Source: Ilumatobacteraceae bacterium (lineage in GTDB: Bacteria > Actinomycetota > Acidimicrobiia > Acidimicrobiales > Ilumatobacteraceae). From it: DNA of 48,887 bases. The notes under the pieces were generated by a model that saw nothing but the letters and a program-made list of their open reading frames with translations, had not been told where the DNA came from and ran no database searches. Numbering within the stretch: the stretch's first letter is position 1; the number at the start of each line of letters is the position of its first letter. Location of the stretch: assembly GCA_025463305.1 (NCBI GenBank), contig JAOBWK010000071.1:1-48887 (forward strand), read 5' to 3'. Of this stretch, positions 7,849 through 16,634 are shown piece by piece. Made by a program: the position numbers and the translations under genes.

Positions 7849-8489
7849 GTGACGATCACGATCACGACCACGACGGGCACTCGCACTACGAGCGTCCGGC
7901 GTCGCGACGCCCGCGTTCGGACTTCGAGCTGCGCACGATGGCGCTGGAGTCCACGCTCGCCGAACGTGGGCTCATCAGCACCGACGCCATCGACACCTTC
8001 GTCGACCACCTCGAGCACCGGATGGGTCCCCACCACGGCGCCCGCGCCGTCGCCAGGGCGTGGGTCGACCCCGAGTTCAAGGCCCGATTGCTCGCCGACG
8101 GCACGGCGGCGCTCGCCGAGCTCGGGATCCAAGGTGCCGAGGGCGACAACATCCGCGTCCTCGAGAACTCCGCCGCCGAGCACCACCTCGTCGTGTGCAC
8201 GCTCTGCTCCTGCTACCCGTGGCCGGTGCTCGGCGCACCGCCGATCTGGTACAAGAGCTTCGCCTACCGCTCGCGAGCCGTCGCCGAGCCGCGGGCGGTG
8301 ATGCGCGAGTTCGGGCTCGAGCTCGATCCCGACGTGATGGTGCGGGTGTGGGACTCGAGCGCCGAGGTGCGCTACCTCGTGCTGCCGGAGCGGCCCGACG
8401 GCACCGACGACCTCGACGAGGTGCAGCTCGCTGCGCTGGTCACCCGCGACTCGATGATCGGCGTCGGGCTGGCCCGTCCGGTCAGCTGA
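7845..8489 (+). CDS. nthA: Nitrile hydratase alpha subunit, cobalt type
   Basis: Catalytic metal-binding subunit, 214 residues. The metal-claw motif VCTLCSC has Cys118, Cys121 and Cys123 followed by YPWPVLG. Thr in the CTLC position is the established marker of cobalt rather than iron enzymes, and the middle two coordinating residues are normally oxidised cysteines. The N-terminus is rich in His and Asp (His5, 7, 9, 12, 14), which could hold metal. Translation is coupled to nthB by a 4-base overlap. The 3' end overlaps the convergent accessory gene by 8 bases. Thiocyanate hydrolase is a related enzyme, but the two-subunit layout favours nitrile hydratase. Confidence 0.95.
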   Translation: MSDDHDHDHDGHSHYERPASRRPRSDFELRTMALESTLAERGLISTDAIDTFVDHLEHRMGPHHGARAVARAWVDPEFKARLLADGTAALAELGIQGAEGDNIRVLENSAAEHHLVVCTLCSCYPWPVLGAPPIWYKSFAYRSRAVAEPRAVMREFGLELDPDVMVRVWDSSAEVRYLVLPERPDGTDDLDEVQLAALVTRDSMIGVGLARPVS

Positions 8490-9030
8490 CGACGAGCGCC
8501 ACGAGCGCGTCCCACGTCGCGTCGTCCAAGGCGATGTCGTCGAGGCCGGCGCCACCGCCATCGAACGAGCGCACCCCATGTTGCTCGCCACGCACGTACA
8601 GCTCGACGTGCGAAGCGATGGGTGAGAGCGGCCGCCCGACGACCCGGCCGATCGCAGCCAGGGCCTCGCCCGTCGGAACGATCGGCATCACCTCGACCGG
8701 GTCGCCGCCGTCGTCGTACCGGTACGTCGCCGCATCACGACGCGCGGCAACGAGATCGGTCGCGGTGGCGTGGCCGTGCTCGGTCACGAGCCGCTCGAGC
8801 GCCACCACCCAGGACTCGTAGTACGGACGCTCCGGCTCCTCGTCGAGCGCAACGATGAGGCGGTCGCGGAAATCGTCCCACGTCGCACCCGATCGGCGGA
8901 CCACGTCGAACGCCAGCCCGAACGCGCGGCCCTCCCAGGGTTCGGCGAACACCGGCTCGCCGTCGCTCGTCGGCCACGCAGCCCTGCCGGACGGCACCGG
9001 CGGCGTTCCAGGTGACACACCGTTTGACAC
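8482..9030 (-). CDS. Nitrile hydratase accessory protein
   Basis: A 182-residue protein whose residues ~21-95 match the small nitrile hydratase activator/self-subunit-swapping chaperone, itself related to the beta-subunit N-terminus (DGEPVFAEPWEGRAFGLAF at 23-41 and YESWVVALERLVTEHG at 71-86). These chaperones load cobalt into the alpha subunit. Residues ~100-182 (YRYDDGGDPVEVMPI onward) are extra and not recognised. The gene lies on the opposite strand to nthBA, tail to tail, rather than downstream in the operon as usual. The GTG at 9030 is supported by a TACGCT box 6 nt upstream. Confidence 0.82.
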   Translation of the reverse strand: MSNGVSPGTPPVPSGRAAWPTSDGEPVFAEPWEGRAFGLAFDVVRRSGATWDDFRDRLIVALDEEPERPYYESWVVALERLVTEHGHATATDLVAARRDAATYRYDDGGDPVEVMPIVPTGEALAAIGRVVGRPLSPIASHVELYVRGEQHGVRSFDGGGAGLDDIALDDATWDALVALVVS

Positions 9031-9036
9031 ACCGGC

Positions 9037-9042
9037 AGCGTA
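9037..9042 (-). promoter_or_regulatory. -10 box TACGCT, leaderless promoter of the NHase accessory gene
   Basis: Minus-strand TANNNT box 6 nt upstream of the GTG at 9030. It shares a 36-base divergent promoter region with the box at 9053-9058. Confidence 0.45.
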
Positions 9043-9052
9043 CGCAGCCCGG

Positions 9053-9058
9053 TACCGT
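9053..9058 (+). promoter_or_regulatory. -10 box TACCGT, leaderless promoter of the 9067 hydrolase
   Basis: TANNNT box 8 nt before the GTG at 9067, with no Shine-Dalgarno. Confidence 0.45.
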
Positions 9059-9066
9059 GCGTCGGC

Positions 9067-9996
9067 GTGCCGAGTGAACCGATCCCCGTCCTCGCCGATG
9101 CGCCCGGCTGGTTCCGGCGGGCGTTGGCGATCCCGTTCGAGGATGGCTCGGTGACGGTCGACGGCGCGCACATCCACTTCGTCGCGTGGGGTCAGCCGGG
9201 TCGGCGAGGTCTCGTCTTCGTCCACGGCGGTGCGGCCCATGCCCACTGGTGGACGCACATCGCCGCCACGTTCGCCGCCCAGTTCCGGGTGGTGGCCATC
9301 GATCTGTCCGGCCACGGCGACAGCCATCACCGCGACCGCTACACCCTCGAGCACTGGACCGACGAGGTCATCGCCGTCACCGAGGCAGCCGGCATCGCCG
9401 GCAAGCCGGTGGTGATCGGGCACAGCATGGGCGGCATGGTCACGATCGCGACGGCGGCGATGCACCCGGACAGCGTCGAGGGCGTGATCATCTGCGATTC
9501 GCCGGTGACGTCACCCGATCCGGAGGTCAACGCCCACCGCAGCAAGGACGCCTTCGGCAAGCCGCGCACCTACGCAACGGTCGACGAGGCGCTGGCCCGG
9601 TTCCGCACCGTGCCGGAGCAGCGCAACGACCTCGACTACGTCATCGACCACGTCGCCCGCCGTTCGCTGCGCGCCGCCGACGGCGGCTGGCAGTGGAAGT
9701 TCGACCGTCGGATCTTCGACTCGTTCGAAGACGGCATGCGGTCGATCGCCAAGCCCTACCTGTCCGAGATCACCTGCAGGTTCGCCCTGCTGCGCTCGGA
9801 GTACGGGCTCGTCACGCCCGGCATCGGCGCCGAGATGTACGACGATCTCGGCCGCAACGCGCCGGTGATCGAGATCCCCCAGGCCGGCCACCACGCGATG
9901 CTCGACCAACCGCTGCTGCTGCTGACCGCGGTCCGCACGCTGCTCGCCGACTGGGACCACAGCGAGCCTCACCGATCGGTGTCGGCCACCCACTGA
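9067..9996 (+). CDS. Alpha/beta-hydrolase fold hydrolase
   Basis: A 309-residue alpha/beta hydrolase. The oxyanion-hole strand FVHGGAAHAHWW is at about 50-61, IDLSGHGDS at about 79-87, and the nucleophile elbow GHSMGG near 118-123 (Ser about 120). The catalytic base is probably the His in PQAGHHAMLDQP near the C-terminus. This resembles the epoxide hydrolase/haloalkane dehalogenase/esterase branch; substrate unknown. It is divergent from the nitrile hydratase accessory gene with 36 bases between start codons, so shared regulation is possible. The last 28 bases overlap the convergent NUDIX gene. Confidence 0.9.
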   Translation: MPSEPIPVLADAPGWFRRALAIPFEDGSVTVDGAHIHFVAWGQPGRRGLVFVHGGAAHAHWWTHIAATFAAQFRVVAIDLSGHGDSHHRDRYTLEHWTDEVIAVTEAAGIAGKPVVIGHSMGGMVTIATAAMHPDSVEGVIICDSPVTSPDPEVNAHRSKDAFGKPRTYATVDEALARFRTVPEQRNDLDYVIDHVARRSLRAADGGWQWKFDRRIFDSFEDGMRSIAKPYLSEITCRFALLRSEYGLVTPGIGAEMYDDLGRNAPVIEIPQAGHHAMLDQPLLLLTAVRTLLADWDHSEPHRSVSATH

Positions 9997-10478
9997 GCGG
10001 CGCGCTCGATCAGCGGGCGCTGCCCGGGCACCACCCTGTCGAGAGCGACGTCGACCGCGAAGAACTCGGCACGGTCGACCTCGGGGAACGCGCGCATCAC
10101 CCCCGAACGCGGGGGCCACTCCATCTCGAACGTGTTGCTCACGACGGTCGACGTGTCGATCGTCCCCATGCCGCACCATGCCACCACGCGCTTGCCGCCG
10201 GACTGGGTGATCTCGCCGAGCTCGGTCAGCTCGACGGCCGGGCAGTCGACCCCGAGCTCCTCGCGGAACTCGCGCAAGGCAGCGGTGCGCGGATCCTCGT
10301 CGGACTCGTACTCGCCCTTCGGGATCGACCACGCGCCGAGGTCCTTCCTGGCCCAGAACGGACCACCGGGATGCACCAGAAGGACCTCGATCGACGGGCC
10401 ACTCCCCCGCCGGACCAGGACGACGCCGGCGCTGCGTCGGGCGGGCTCGGGCCGAGCGGGCCTGGGTCGAGCGGGCAC
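9969..10478 (-). CDS. NUDIX hydrolase
   Basis: A 169-residue NUDIX-fold pyrophosphohydrolase. The NUDIX box runs from Gly55 (GEYESDED) through REFREELGVD (69-78), matching the Gx5Ex7REUxEExGU pattern with its metal-binding glutamates. Substrates of the family are nucleoside diphosphate-linked compounds such as oxidised nucleotides. An N-terminal Arg/Pro-rich tail (VPARPRPARPEPARR) precedes the fold. The GTG at 10478 begins one base after the stop of the MFS gene upstream, so the two are one transcription unit. The 3' end overlaps the convergent hydrolase. Confidence 0.88.
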   Translation of the reverse strand: MPARPRPARPEPARRSAGVVLVRRGSGPSIEVLLVHPGGPFWARKDLGAWSIPKGEYESDEDPRTAALREFREELGVDCPAVELTELGEITQSGGKRVVAWCGMGTIDTSTVVSNTFEMEWPPRSGVMRAFPEVDRAEFFAVDVALDRVVPGQRPLIERAAQWVADTDR

Positions 10479-10479
10479 G

Positions 10480-11763
10480 TCAGGCGCGCACGAGGCCGGT
10501 GACGCCATCGCCGCCGGCCGCTGCCGGGCTCTGGGCCTCGTCGCCGTCGAGCACCGATCGCCACTGCGGCGTGCGGCGCATGCAGAGCACGCACAGGGTC
10601 GCGGCCACGAGGCAGGCGGCGAGGAACGCGACGCGCATGTTGGCGAGGTCGCCGACGACGCTGATCCACAGCACGCCCACGCCGTAGCAGAGCCCCATCC
10701 CCGCCTGGGTGATCGACAGCACCCGACCGCGCTCGCCGTGCGGTGCGTCGCGCTGGACAATGGCCATCGCGCTCGTGAAGATGCTCGCCGAGCCAGCGCC
10801 GAGGCACACGACGGCGATCCCGGCGACCACCGTCGTCGGGGCGAGCGCGTAGACGCCGTAGGCGATGACGAGCCCCGTCGCGGCGACGAACACCGTGTGG
10901 CCACGCCCGCTGCGCGCCGCGACGATCGTGAACAGCAGGCCGCCGACGATCGCGCCGACGCCCTGCACTGCGCTGAACGCGCCCGCCAGACCGGTGCCGC
11001 CATGGAACACCTCGCGTGCGTAGATCGGGATCAGGCCCATGAACGGGCCGACGCAGATGTTCAGCACCATGATCATCACGATGCCGTAGCGGACGCCCGC
11101 GATGCGGCGCACCGCGCGCCAGCCGTCGCGCATCCGGTCGATCACACCCTCGGCGTCACGATCGGTCTTCGCGGGCATGAACGCACGGCGCAGCAGCGTG
11201 ACGGCGATGGCCATGCCGAAGAACGAGATCGCGTTGAAGCCGACCGTCCACGCCGGTCCCACGACCGCCACCAGCACCGTGCCCAGGATCGGGCCGAGGA
11301 TGCGCCCGCCGTTCCACGAGTAGATGCCGAGGGCCACCATCGCCATCAGCTCCTCGGGCGGGACGAGATCGGGCAGCATCGCCGAGTACGCGGGCTGGCC
11401 CAGCGCGCCGCCTGCACTGGAGAAGACGATGATGGCGGAGAGGATCAGCGGCTGCCGCACGCCCATCGCGAGCACGACGGCGAGCACCGTGGTGGCCACG
11501 GCCTGCATGCACAGCGCGCCGGCGAACACCCGGCGGCGGTCGAAGCGATCCGCGAGCAGGCCGCCGATCGGCGCGCACAGGCCCTGTGGCGTGAACAGCG
11601 CCAGCGCGGTGAGCCCGGTGTAGATCGCGCTGCCCGTGTCCTTCGCGACGAGGCTGCCGACGACGATGAGCTGGACCCACGTGCCGACGTCGGAGAACAG
11701 CCCGGATCCCCACACCAGCAGCACCGACCGACGGCGCAACGGTCGGAACGGATGCGAGCTCAC
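10480..11763 (-). CDS. MFS transporter (EntS-like efflux family)
   Basis: A 427-residue major-facilitator transporter with about 12 hydrophobic segments. The conserved loop between helices 2 and 3 is visible as GGLLADRFDRRRVFAG (67-82), and the second-half counterpart is near 283-290 (AARSGRGHT). The overall pattern matches the MFS_3/EntS group of drug and siderophore exporters; the cargo is unknown. The GTG at 11763 follows a TACGGT box 9 nt upstream. The NUDIX gene is co-transcribed immediately downstream. A much longer open frame continues upstream on this strand but is antisense to the CoA-transferase gene. Confidence 0.88.
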   Translation of the reverse strand: MSSHPFRPLRRRSVLLVWGSGLFSDVGTWVQLIVVGSLVAKDTGSAIYTGLTALALFTPQGLCAPIGGLLADRFDRRRVFAGALCMQAVATTVLAVVLAMGVRQPLILSAIIVFSSAGGALGQPAYSAMLPDLVPPEELMAMVALGIYSWNGGRILGPILGTVLVAVVGPAWTVGFNAISFFGMAIAVTLLRRAFMPAKTDRDAEGVIDRMRDGWRAVRRIAGVRYGIVMIMVLNICVGPFMGLIPIYAREVFHGGTGLAGAFSAVQGVGAIVGGLLFTIVAARSGRGHTVFVAATGLVIAYGVYALAPTTVVAGIAVVCLGAGSASIFTSAMAIVQRDAPHGERGRVLSITQAGMGLCYGVGVLWISVVGDLANMRVAFLAACLVAATLCVLCMRRTPQWRSVLDGDEAQSPAAAGGDGVTGLVRA

Positions 11764-11772
11764 AGTGGTGCA

Positions 11773-11778
11773 ACCGTA
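11773..11778 (-). promoter_or_regulatory. -10 box TACGGT upstream of the MFS gene
   Basis: Minus-strand TANNNT box 9 nt before the GTG at 11763, consistent with a leaderless or nearly leaderless transcript. Confidence 0.35.
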
Positions 11779-11854
11779 CCGGGAACGGACACGCGAGGCC
11801 GGGTCGATCGCGCACCGGAGCGAGCACGGATGATGTGATGGCCGGGGCGCGTTG

Positions 11855-11860
11855 TAGGTT
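11855..11860 (+). promoter_or_regulatory. -10 box TAGGTT, leaderless promoter of the CoA-transferase gene
   Basis: TANNNT box 8 nt before the GTG at 11869. No Shine-Dalgarno is present. Confidence 0.45.
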
Positions 11861-11868
11861 CCACCGCC

Positions 11869-14313
11869 GTGGGGGAACCGAGCGAGACTGCGATCCAGGA
11901 CACGGCGACACAGGACACGGCGGCACAGGAGGCGGCGAAACCGGCCATCGGGGGGCGGGAGCTGACGGCGGTACGGGTGATCGACCTGAGCACGGGCATC
12001 GCCGGCGCCTACTGCGCCAAGATGTTCGCCGACGCGGGCGCCGAGGTGGTGCTCGTCGAGGCATCCGGTGGCGCACCGCTGCGGCGTTGGTCCAACGCCG
12101 GCGGCCGGACCGAGGGCACCGACGGCGCGCTCTTCCGCTACCTGCGCCACGGCCAGCGCTCCGCGGTGGTCGAGGGTGAGGCATTGACGGCGTTGCTGGC
12201 CGACGCCGATCTGGTGATCACCGATGCGTCGAGCCCGGTCGACCCCATCGAGGTGCGCCGTCGACATCCGTCCGCGGTGGTCGTGTCGATCACGCCGTTC
12301 GGGCTGCACGGTCCCGCCGCCGGACGCCCGGCGAGCGAGCTCATCGTCCAGGCCGAGAGCGGCGCGCTCGCCATCCGCGGCCGCGCCGACCGCGCACCGC
12401 TGCAGGCCGGTGGGCAGACCACCGACTGGGTCAGTGGCGCATACGCGGCCGTCGGCGGATTCGCCGCGCTGCGCGGCGCGGCGCGCAACGGCGAGGGCGA
12501 ACTGGTCGACGTGTCGTGGGCCGAGGTCGCCAACAACACCTGCACCCTGTTCACCGACACATCCGATGCCGTCGCCGGCCGCCCCGACCTCACCGGCGCT
12601 CCCCCGATCCGCTCGTACGAGACGCCCTCGGTCGAACCGACGCTCGACGGCTGGGTCGGGTTCAACACCAACGCGCGTCAGCAGTTCGACGACTTCCTCG
12701 TGCTCATCGAACGTGGCGATCTGCTCGGCGACCCCACCTGGCACGCGGTGCAGACGCGCACGGCGCACTGGGACGAGTGGAACGACATCGTCCGCTCCTG
12801 GACCACCCAGCACACGACGGACGAGATCGTCGAGCTCGCCGCGCTGATGCGCATCCCGGTCAGCCCGGTGTCGGATGCACCGACCCTGCTCGCGAACGAG
12901 CACTGCGTGGCGCGCGGCGTGTTCATCCCGGACCCGCTCGGCGAGTTCCAGATCCCGCGGCGACCGTGGACCATCGACGGCGAACCGGCTCCGGCACCCA
13001 CCCCGGCACCTGCAGTCGGTGCCGACACCGACGCGATCGAGCCGCGCGCCGGCCGCATCGCCGACACGGGCGTCGCCGGCGCCGTCGCGCCGGGCCGTCC
13101 GTTCGAGGGGCTGCGCGTGCTCGACATCACGGCCTGGTGGGCCGGCCCGTCGGCGGGGCACGTGTTCGCGATGCTCGGCGCCGACGTCATCCACGTCGAG
13201 TCGACCAAACGACCCGATGGCATCCGCATGGCCGGCGGCGCGTTCTTCACCCGCGATCGCTGGTGGGAGCTGAGCTCGTTCTTCCTGGCGGTCAACACCA
13301 ACAAGCGCGACCTCACCCTCGACCTGTCGGTGCCCGCTGGTCGCGACCTGCTGCTGCGCCTCGTCGCCGACGCCGACATCGTCATCGAGAACTTCACCCC
13401 ACGCGTGTTCGACTCGTTCGGCCTCGGCTGGGACGCGATCCACGCCGCCAACCCGCGCGCCATCATGGTGCGGATGCCCGCGTTCGGGTTGGAGGGCCCG
13501 TGGCGCGACCGTCCGGGCTTCGCACAGACCATGGAGCAGATGACCGGCCTGGCCTGGATGACCGGCTTCGTCGATGACCAGCCTCGGATCCAGCGTGGCC
13601 CGTGCGATCCGAACGGTGGCATGCACGCCGCGTTCGCCGCCATGGTGGCGCTCGTCCGCCGCGAGCGCACCGGCCTCGGATCACTGATCGAGACACCCAT
13701 GTTCGAGGCCGCGATCGCGGTCGCTGCCGAGCCGATCGTCGAGTACACCGCGTACGGCAACGTGATCGGGCGCGACGGCAATCGCAGTGCCCGCGCTGTG
13801 CCGCAGGGCGTCTACGAGTGCGCCACCACCGAGGACTGGTTGGCGATCTCCGTGCTCGACGACACCCAGTGGGCCGCGCTCGTCGGTCTGCTCGGGTCGG
13901 CGTCGTGGGCCCACGACGCCGACCTCGACACCGTCGCCGGACGCAGCGCCCGACACGACGAGCTCGACGCGCACCTCGGCGACTGGGCCCGGACGCAGCA
14001 GCTCGGCGACGTGGTGCAGCGCCTGATCGAGGCCGGCGTCGCCGCCGCGCCGGCCGTCAACCCGCGACGCGCGCACCTCAACCCGCAGTTCGTCGCCCGC
14101 GGCTACTTCGAGGTCGTCGACCACCCGGTGGCCGGCACGATGGAAGTCCCGAGCCTGCCGTTCCGGTTCGCCGGCGTCGATCGCTGGGTCACCGGACCGG
14201 CACCGCTGATGGGCGAGCACAACGCCGAGCTGCTCGCCGAGATCGGCTGCACGGCGGACGAGATCGAGGCGCTCACCGCCGCCGGCGTGATCGGCACCGC
14301 GCCGAAGTTCTAG
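11869..14313 (+). CDS. Fused tandem CaiB/BaiF family (class III) CoA-transferase
   Basis: An 814-residue protein made of two complete class III CoA-transferase domains. Domain 1 spans about 33-370, opening VRVIDLSTGIAGAYCAKMFADAG with GELVDVSWAEV near 207. Domain 2 spans about 409-810, opening LRVLDITAWWAGPSAGHVF, with GSLIETPMFEAA near 603 and IVIENFTPRVFD near 504. They are joined by a Pro/Ala-rich linker near 370-385. Class III enzymes work as interlocked dimers moving CoA between acids, so a fusion may fold as an intramolecular pseudo-dimer. Similar double-length proteins occur in actinobacterial acyl-CoA degradation loci. The partner acids are unknown. Confidence 0.92.
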   Translation: MGEPSETAIQDTATQDTAAQEAAKPAIGGRELTAVRVIDLSTGIAGAYCAKMFADAGAEVVLVEASGGAPLRRWSNAGGRTEGTDGALFRYLRHGQRSAVVEGEALTALLADADLVITDASSPVDPIEVRRRHPSAVVVSITPFGLHGPAAGRPASELIVQAESGALAIRGRADRAPLQAGGQTTDWVSGAYAAVGGFAALRGAARNGEGELVDVSWAEVANNTCTLFTDTSDAVAGRPDLTGAPPIRSYETPSVEPTLDGWVGFNTNARQQFDDFLVLIERGDLLGDPTWHAVQTRTAHWDEWNDIVRSWTTQHTTDEIVELAALMRIPVSPVSDAPTLLANEHCVARGVFIPDPLGEFQIPRRPWTIDGEPAPAPTPAPAVGADTDAIEPRAGRIADTGVAGAVAPGRPFEGLRVLDITAWWAGPSAGHVFAMLGADVIHVESTKRPDGIRMAGGAFFTRDRWWELSSFFLAVNTNKRDLTLDLSVPAGRDLLLRLVADADIVIENFTPRVFDSFGLGWDAIHAANPRAIMVRMPAFGLEGPWRDRPGFAQTMEQMTGLAWMTGFVDDQPRIQRGPCDPNGGMHAAFAAMVALVRRERTGLGSLIETPMFEAAIAVAAEPIVEYTAYGNVIGRDGNRSARAVPQGVYECATTEDWLAISVLDDTQWAALVGLLGSASWAHDADLDTVAGRSARHDELDAHLGDWARTQQLGDVVQRLIEAGVAAAPAVNPRRAHLNPQFVARGYFEVVDHPVAGTMEVPSLPFRFAGVDRWVTGPAPLMGEHNAELLAEIGCTADEIEALTAAGVIGTAPKF

Positions 14314-14373
14314 GCGCGATCGGAGCGAGGTCGGCGCACGGCACTCGCGTCGCCATGGGGTCACCGAGCGATC

Positions 14374-14379
14374 TACGAT
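14374..14379 (+). promoter_or_regulatory. -10 box TACGAT, leaderless promoter of the FHA fusion gene
   Basis: TANNNT box 7 nt before the ATG at 14387. No Shine-Dalgarno is present. Confidence 0.5.
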
Positions 14380-14386
14380 CGATCGC

Positions 14387-16624
14387 ATGCAGGTCAGCTC
14401 CGACGTGATCGTCGATGCGGACTTCGTCGCGGTCGGGCTCGGCGGCACCGGCATGCTGTCGATGTTGTGGTCGGTGGCGATGGGTCGCACCGCGGTCGGC
14501 GTCGAGCTCCGCGGCGATCCGTTCCTCGGCGTCCACTGGAACATCCGCGAGGACCTGTACCACCAGTTCGCGATGATCGATCAGCTGATGCTCGAGCGCT
14601 ACGGCGACGACGGCGTCCCGCGGCGCGCCAACGGCCAGCGCTTCATCCTCGCGGACTGCTTCTACTCCCCGCACACGGTTGCAGGCGACATCGTCACCGA
14701 CGAGATCATCGACGGATGGGACACCGAGCAGCACATCGTCGGGACCATCCACGACGTCGAGTTCATCGACGATCGGTGGCGCGACAACCTGCCGAACCGG
14801 GTCGTCACGATCCTCGATCGGCCCGTGCCGCCATCGAGACCCGACCCGTCGCGGATCCGCCGCTCGATGATCGAGGTGCTCGACGGGCCGTCCACGTTCC
14901 AGGCCGAGGCGTCGTCGATCCAGAAGCTGCTGCGGCGCTACCTCGAGTTCATCGAGGAGCAGGACCGGGCGGCCGGACGCTCGCCTCGGGTGCAGCTGTT
15001 CACCCACCACCAGGTCGTGCGCGATGCCGACGACGGCTTCGTCGCCGGCGCGGACGGGCGGCTGCGACTCCGGATCGAGGCGCTGCAGGAGTTCGACTTC
15101 AAGGGCCAGTTCGTGCGGATCCGCGAGCCCGGCACGGACATCATCGATCTCGGGACGCCCGAGCTGTTCATGGTGGCCGAAGGCTTCAGCAGTGCCGACG
15201 CACGCCGGCTGGGCTTCCGTCAGCACGATGTCGAGGTCGACCACGGCGACGGACGCGGCCCGGTCGTCGCCCAGGCCGATTACCTGGCCGGGCTCGTCGA
15301 CCTGCTCGTCGGTGGACGCCTGCGCCGCCGGATCGCGTCCGAGTTCGACGCCGACGGCCAGGAGTACTGGGTCCGCCAGATCGCGGTCGGTCACGAGAAC
15401 GATCCCGAGGTCGGCTGGGTGTTGGTGCAGGTGCCCGACTTCAAGACCTTCGACCCCATCACCGAGGGCCTCGTGCCCGGCGACACCGACGTGGACTCCC
15501 CGCAGTACTTCGCGGCCTACCACAAGCTGCTCTACGACTACTACATCAAGCAGGCGTCCGACATCCTCGGCGTCCCCCGGGACACCCTCCGGTCGGTTCA
15601 GATGACGTACGGGCCGGTGTTGTTCAGCCTCGTCGAGCGGTGCGGCGAGGACGCCCAGATCGCTCCGAACGGCGTCGTTGCCGGCGATTCGTTCGGGAAC
15701 GGTCACTTCCTCACCAGCGGCGGCGCGATGACCGGCATGATCGGGCACAGCGCCCGCGTGCACGGCTACTGGACCGACCGCGAGGCGGGTGCCGACGCGC
15801 CCACAGCGATCCGCGGCCTGGCCGAAGGCATCCGTGAGGACACCCACGCCTGGCTGCACGTGAGCGCGAAGGAGTACAGCGAGGCGGCGCCCATCAACTT
15901 CGGTGCCGAGCGGATCGCGCGGATCAACGACGCAGCCGGCAGCAGTGCCCTGCGCCGCTCGGCGACCGTGGAGGCCGCGCGCCGCCAGCGCCACGACCTG
16001 CTGCCGCTCGATCCGTCGAACTGGCGACGCATCTTCATCCACAACGGTCGCGTCATGTCGGCGTTGCCCGAGGTCGAGATCGAACATCCGCTGACCCGGC
16101 CGGATCGCAGCGGCAGCCTGATCGACATCACGAGCCGCCTACCGCCCACCACCGGACCCTCGGGGACGGTGATCGAGCAGATCGAGCTCCAGCCGCCCAG
16201 CCCACCGAACGTGACCGTCGCGAGGATCCAGATCCCGCTGCTCGAGCCCGAGCGCGCCCGCAGCTACCCGTTCCTGCTGCTCCATCCGCCCGGTCAGCAC
16301 GAGCACCGTGTCCAACTGGTCGGCGACGCCGTGCTGGTCGGGCGCGCCGATCCGGCCACGGGCGCGCTGCCGAGTGTCGATCTCACCGAGTTCGACAACA
16401 ACCTCACGGTGTCGCGCCGTCACGCCGTGGTCAGCAGCACCGCGCACGGCTTCCAGATCGAGGACCTCAGCAGCACCAACTCGACGACCGTGCGTGGCCA
16501 GGTCCTCGCGCCGGGACGGTCGATCCCGATCGCTGACGGCGACGCGATCCGCTTCGGCAACGTGATGACGACGTTCCGCCTGCTCGGCACGAGCGCGCTC
16601 CCGCCGCCGTTCTCGGTCCCCTGA
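14387..16624 (+). CDS. Flavoprotein-like (Rossmann) protein with C-terminal FHA domain
   Basis: A 745-residue protein. The N-terminus has a dinucleotide-binding beta-alpha-beta unit (GLGGTG at 17-22, with an acidic Glu40 ending strand 2). Around residues 425-460 the segment VVAGDSFGNG...LTSGGAMTG resembles the second FAD-contacting motif of large FAD oxidoreductases. Residues ~640-735 form a clear forkhead-associated domain (VGR near 651, SRRHA at about 676-680, SSTNST near 692-697), a phosphothreonine-binding module used in Ser/Thr kinase signalling. I do not recognise the enzyme family of the first 600 residues. It is convergent with the subtilisin gene, 10 bases apart. FHA call confident, oxidoreductase call moderate. 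Confidence 0.75.
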   Translation: MQVSSDVIVDADFVAVGLGGTGMLSMLWSVAMGRTAVGVELRGDPFLGVHWNIREDLYHQFAMIDQLMLERYGDDGVPRRANGQRFILADCFYSPHTVAGDIVTDEIIDGWDTEQHIVGTIHDVEFIDDRWRDNLPNRVVTILDRPVPPSRPDPSRIRRSMIEVLDGPSTFQAEASSIQKLLRRYLEFIEEQDRAAGRSPRVQLFTHHQVVRDADDGFVAGADGRLRLRIEALQEFDFKGQFVRIREPGTDIIDLGTPELFMVAEGFSSADARRLGFRQHDVEVDHGDGRGPVVAQADYLAGLVDLLVGGRLRRRIASEFDADGQEYWVRQIAVGHENDPEVGWVLVQVPDFKTFDPITEGLVPGDTDVDSPQYFAAYHKLLYDYYIKQASDILGVPRDTLRSVQMTYGPVLFSLVERCGEDAQIAPNGVVAGDSFGNGHFLTSGGAMTGMIGHSARVHGYWTDREAGADAPTAIRGLAEGIREDTHAWLHVSAKEYSEAAPINFGAERIARINDAAGSSALRRSATVEAARRQRHDLLPLDPSNWRRIFIHNGRVMSALPEVEIEHPLTRPDRSGSLIDITSRLPPTTGPSGTVIEQIELQPPSPPNVTVARIQIPLLEPERARSYPFLLLHPPGQHEHRVQLVGDAVLVGRADPATGALPSVDLTEFDNNLTVSRRHAVVSSTAHGFQIEDLSSTNSTTVRGQVLAPGRSIPIADGDAIRFGNVMTTFRLLGTSALPPPFSVP

Positions 16625-16634
16625 CGGATCCTCG

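Noticed and set aside
10132..11838. 568-residue plus-strand frame opposite the MFS/NUDIX genes
   Set aside because: Arg/His/Asp-rich shadow of real minus-strand genes with clear family motifs.
11764..13626. Minus-strand extension of the MFS frame to over 1000 residues
   Set aside because: The added part is antisense to the CoA-transferase gene and lacks domain-like sequence; the transporter's own start at 11763 has a promoter box.
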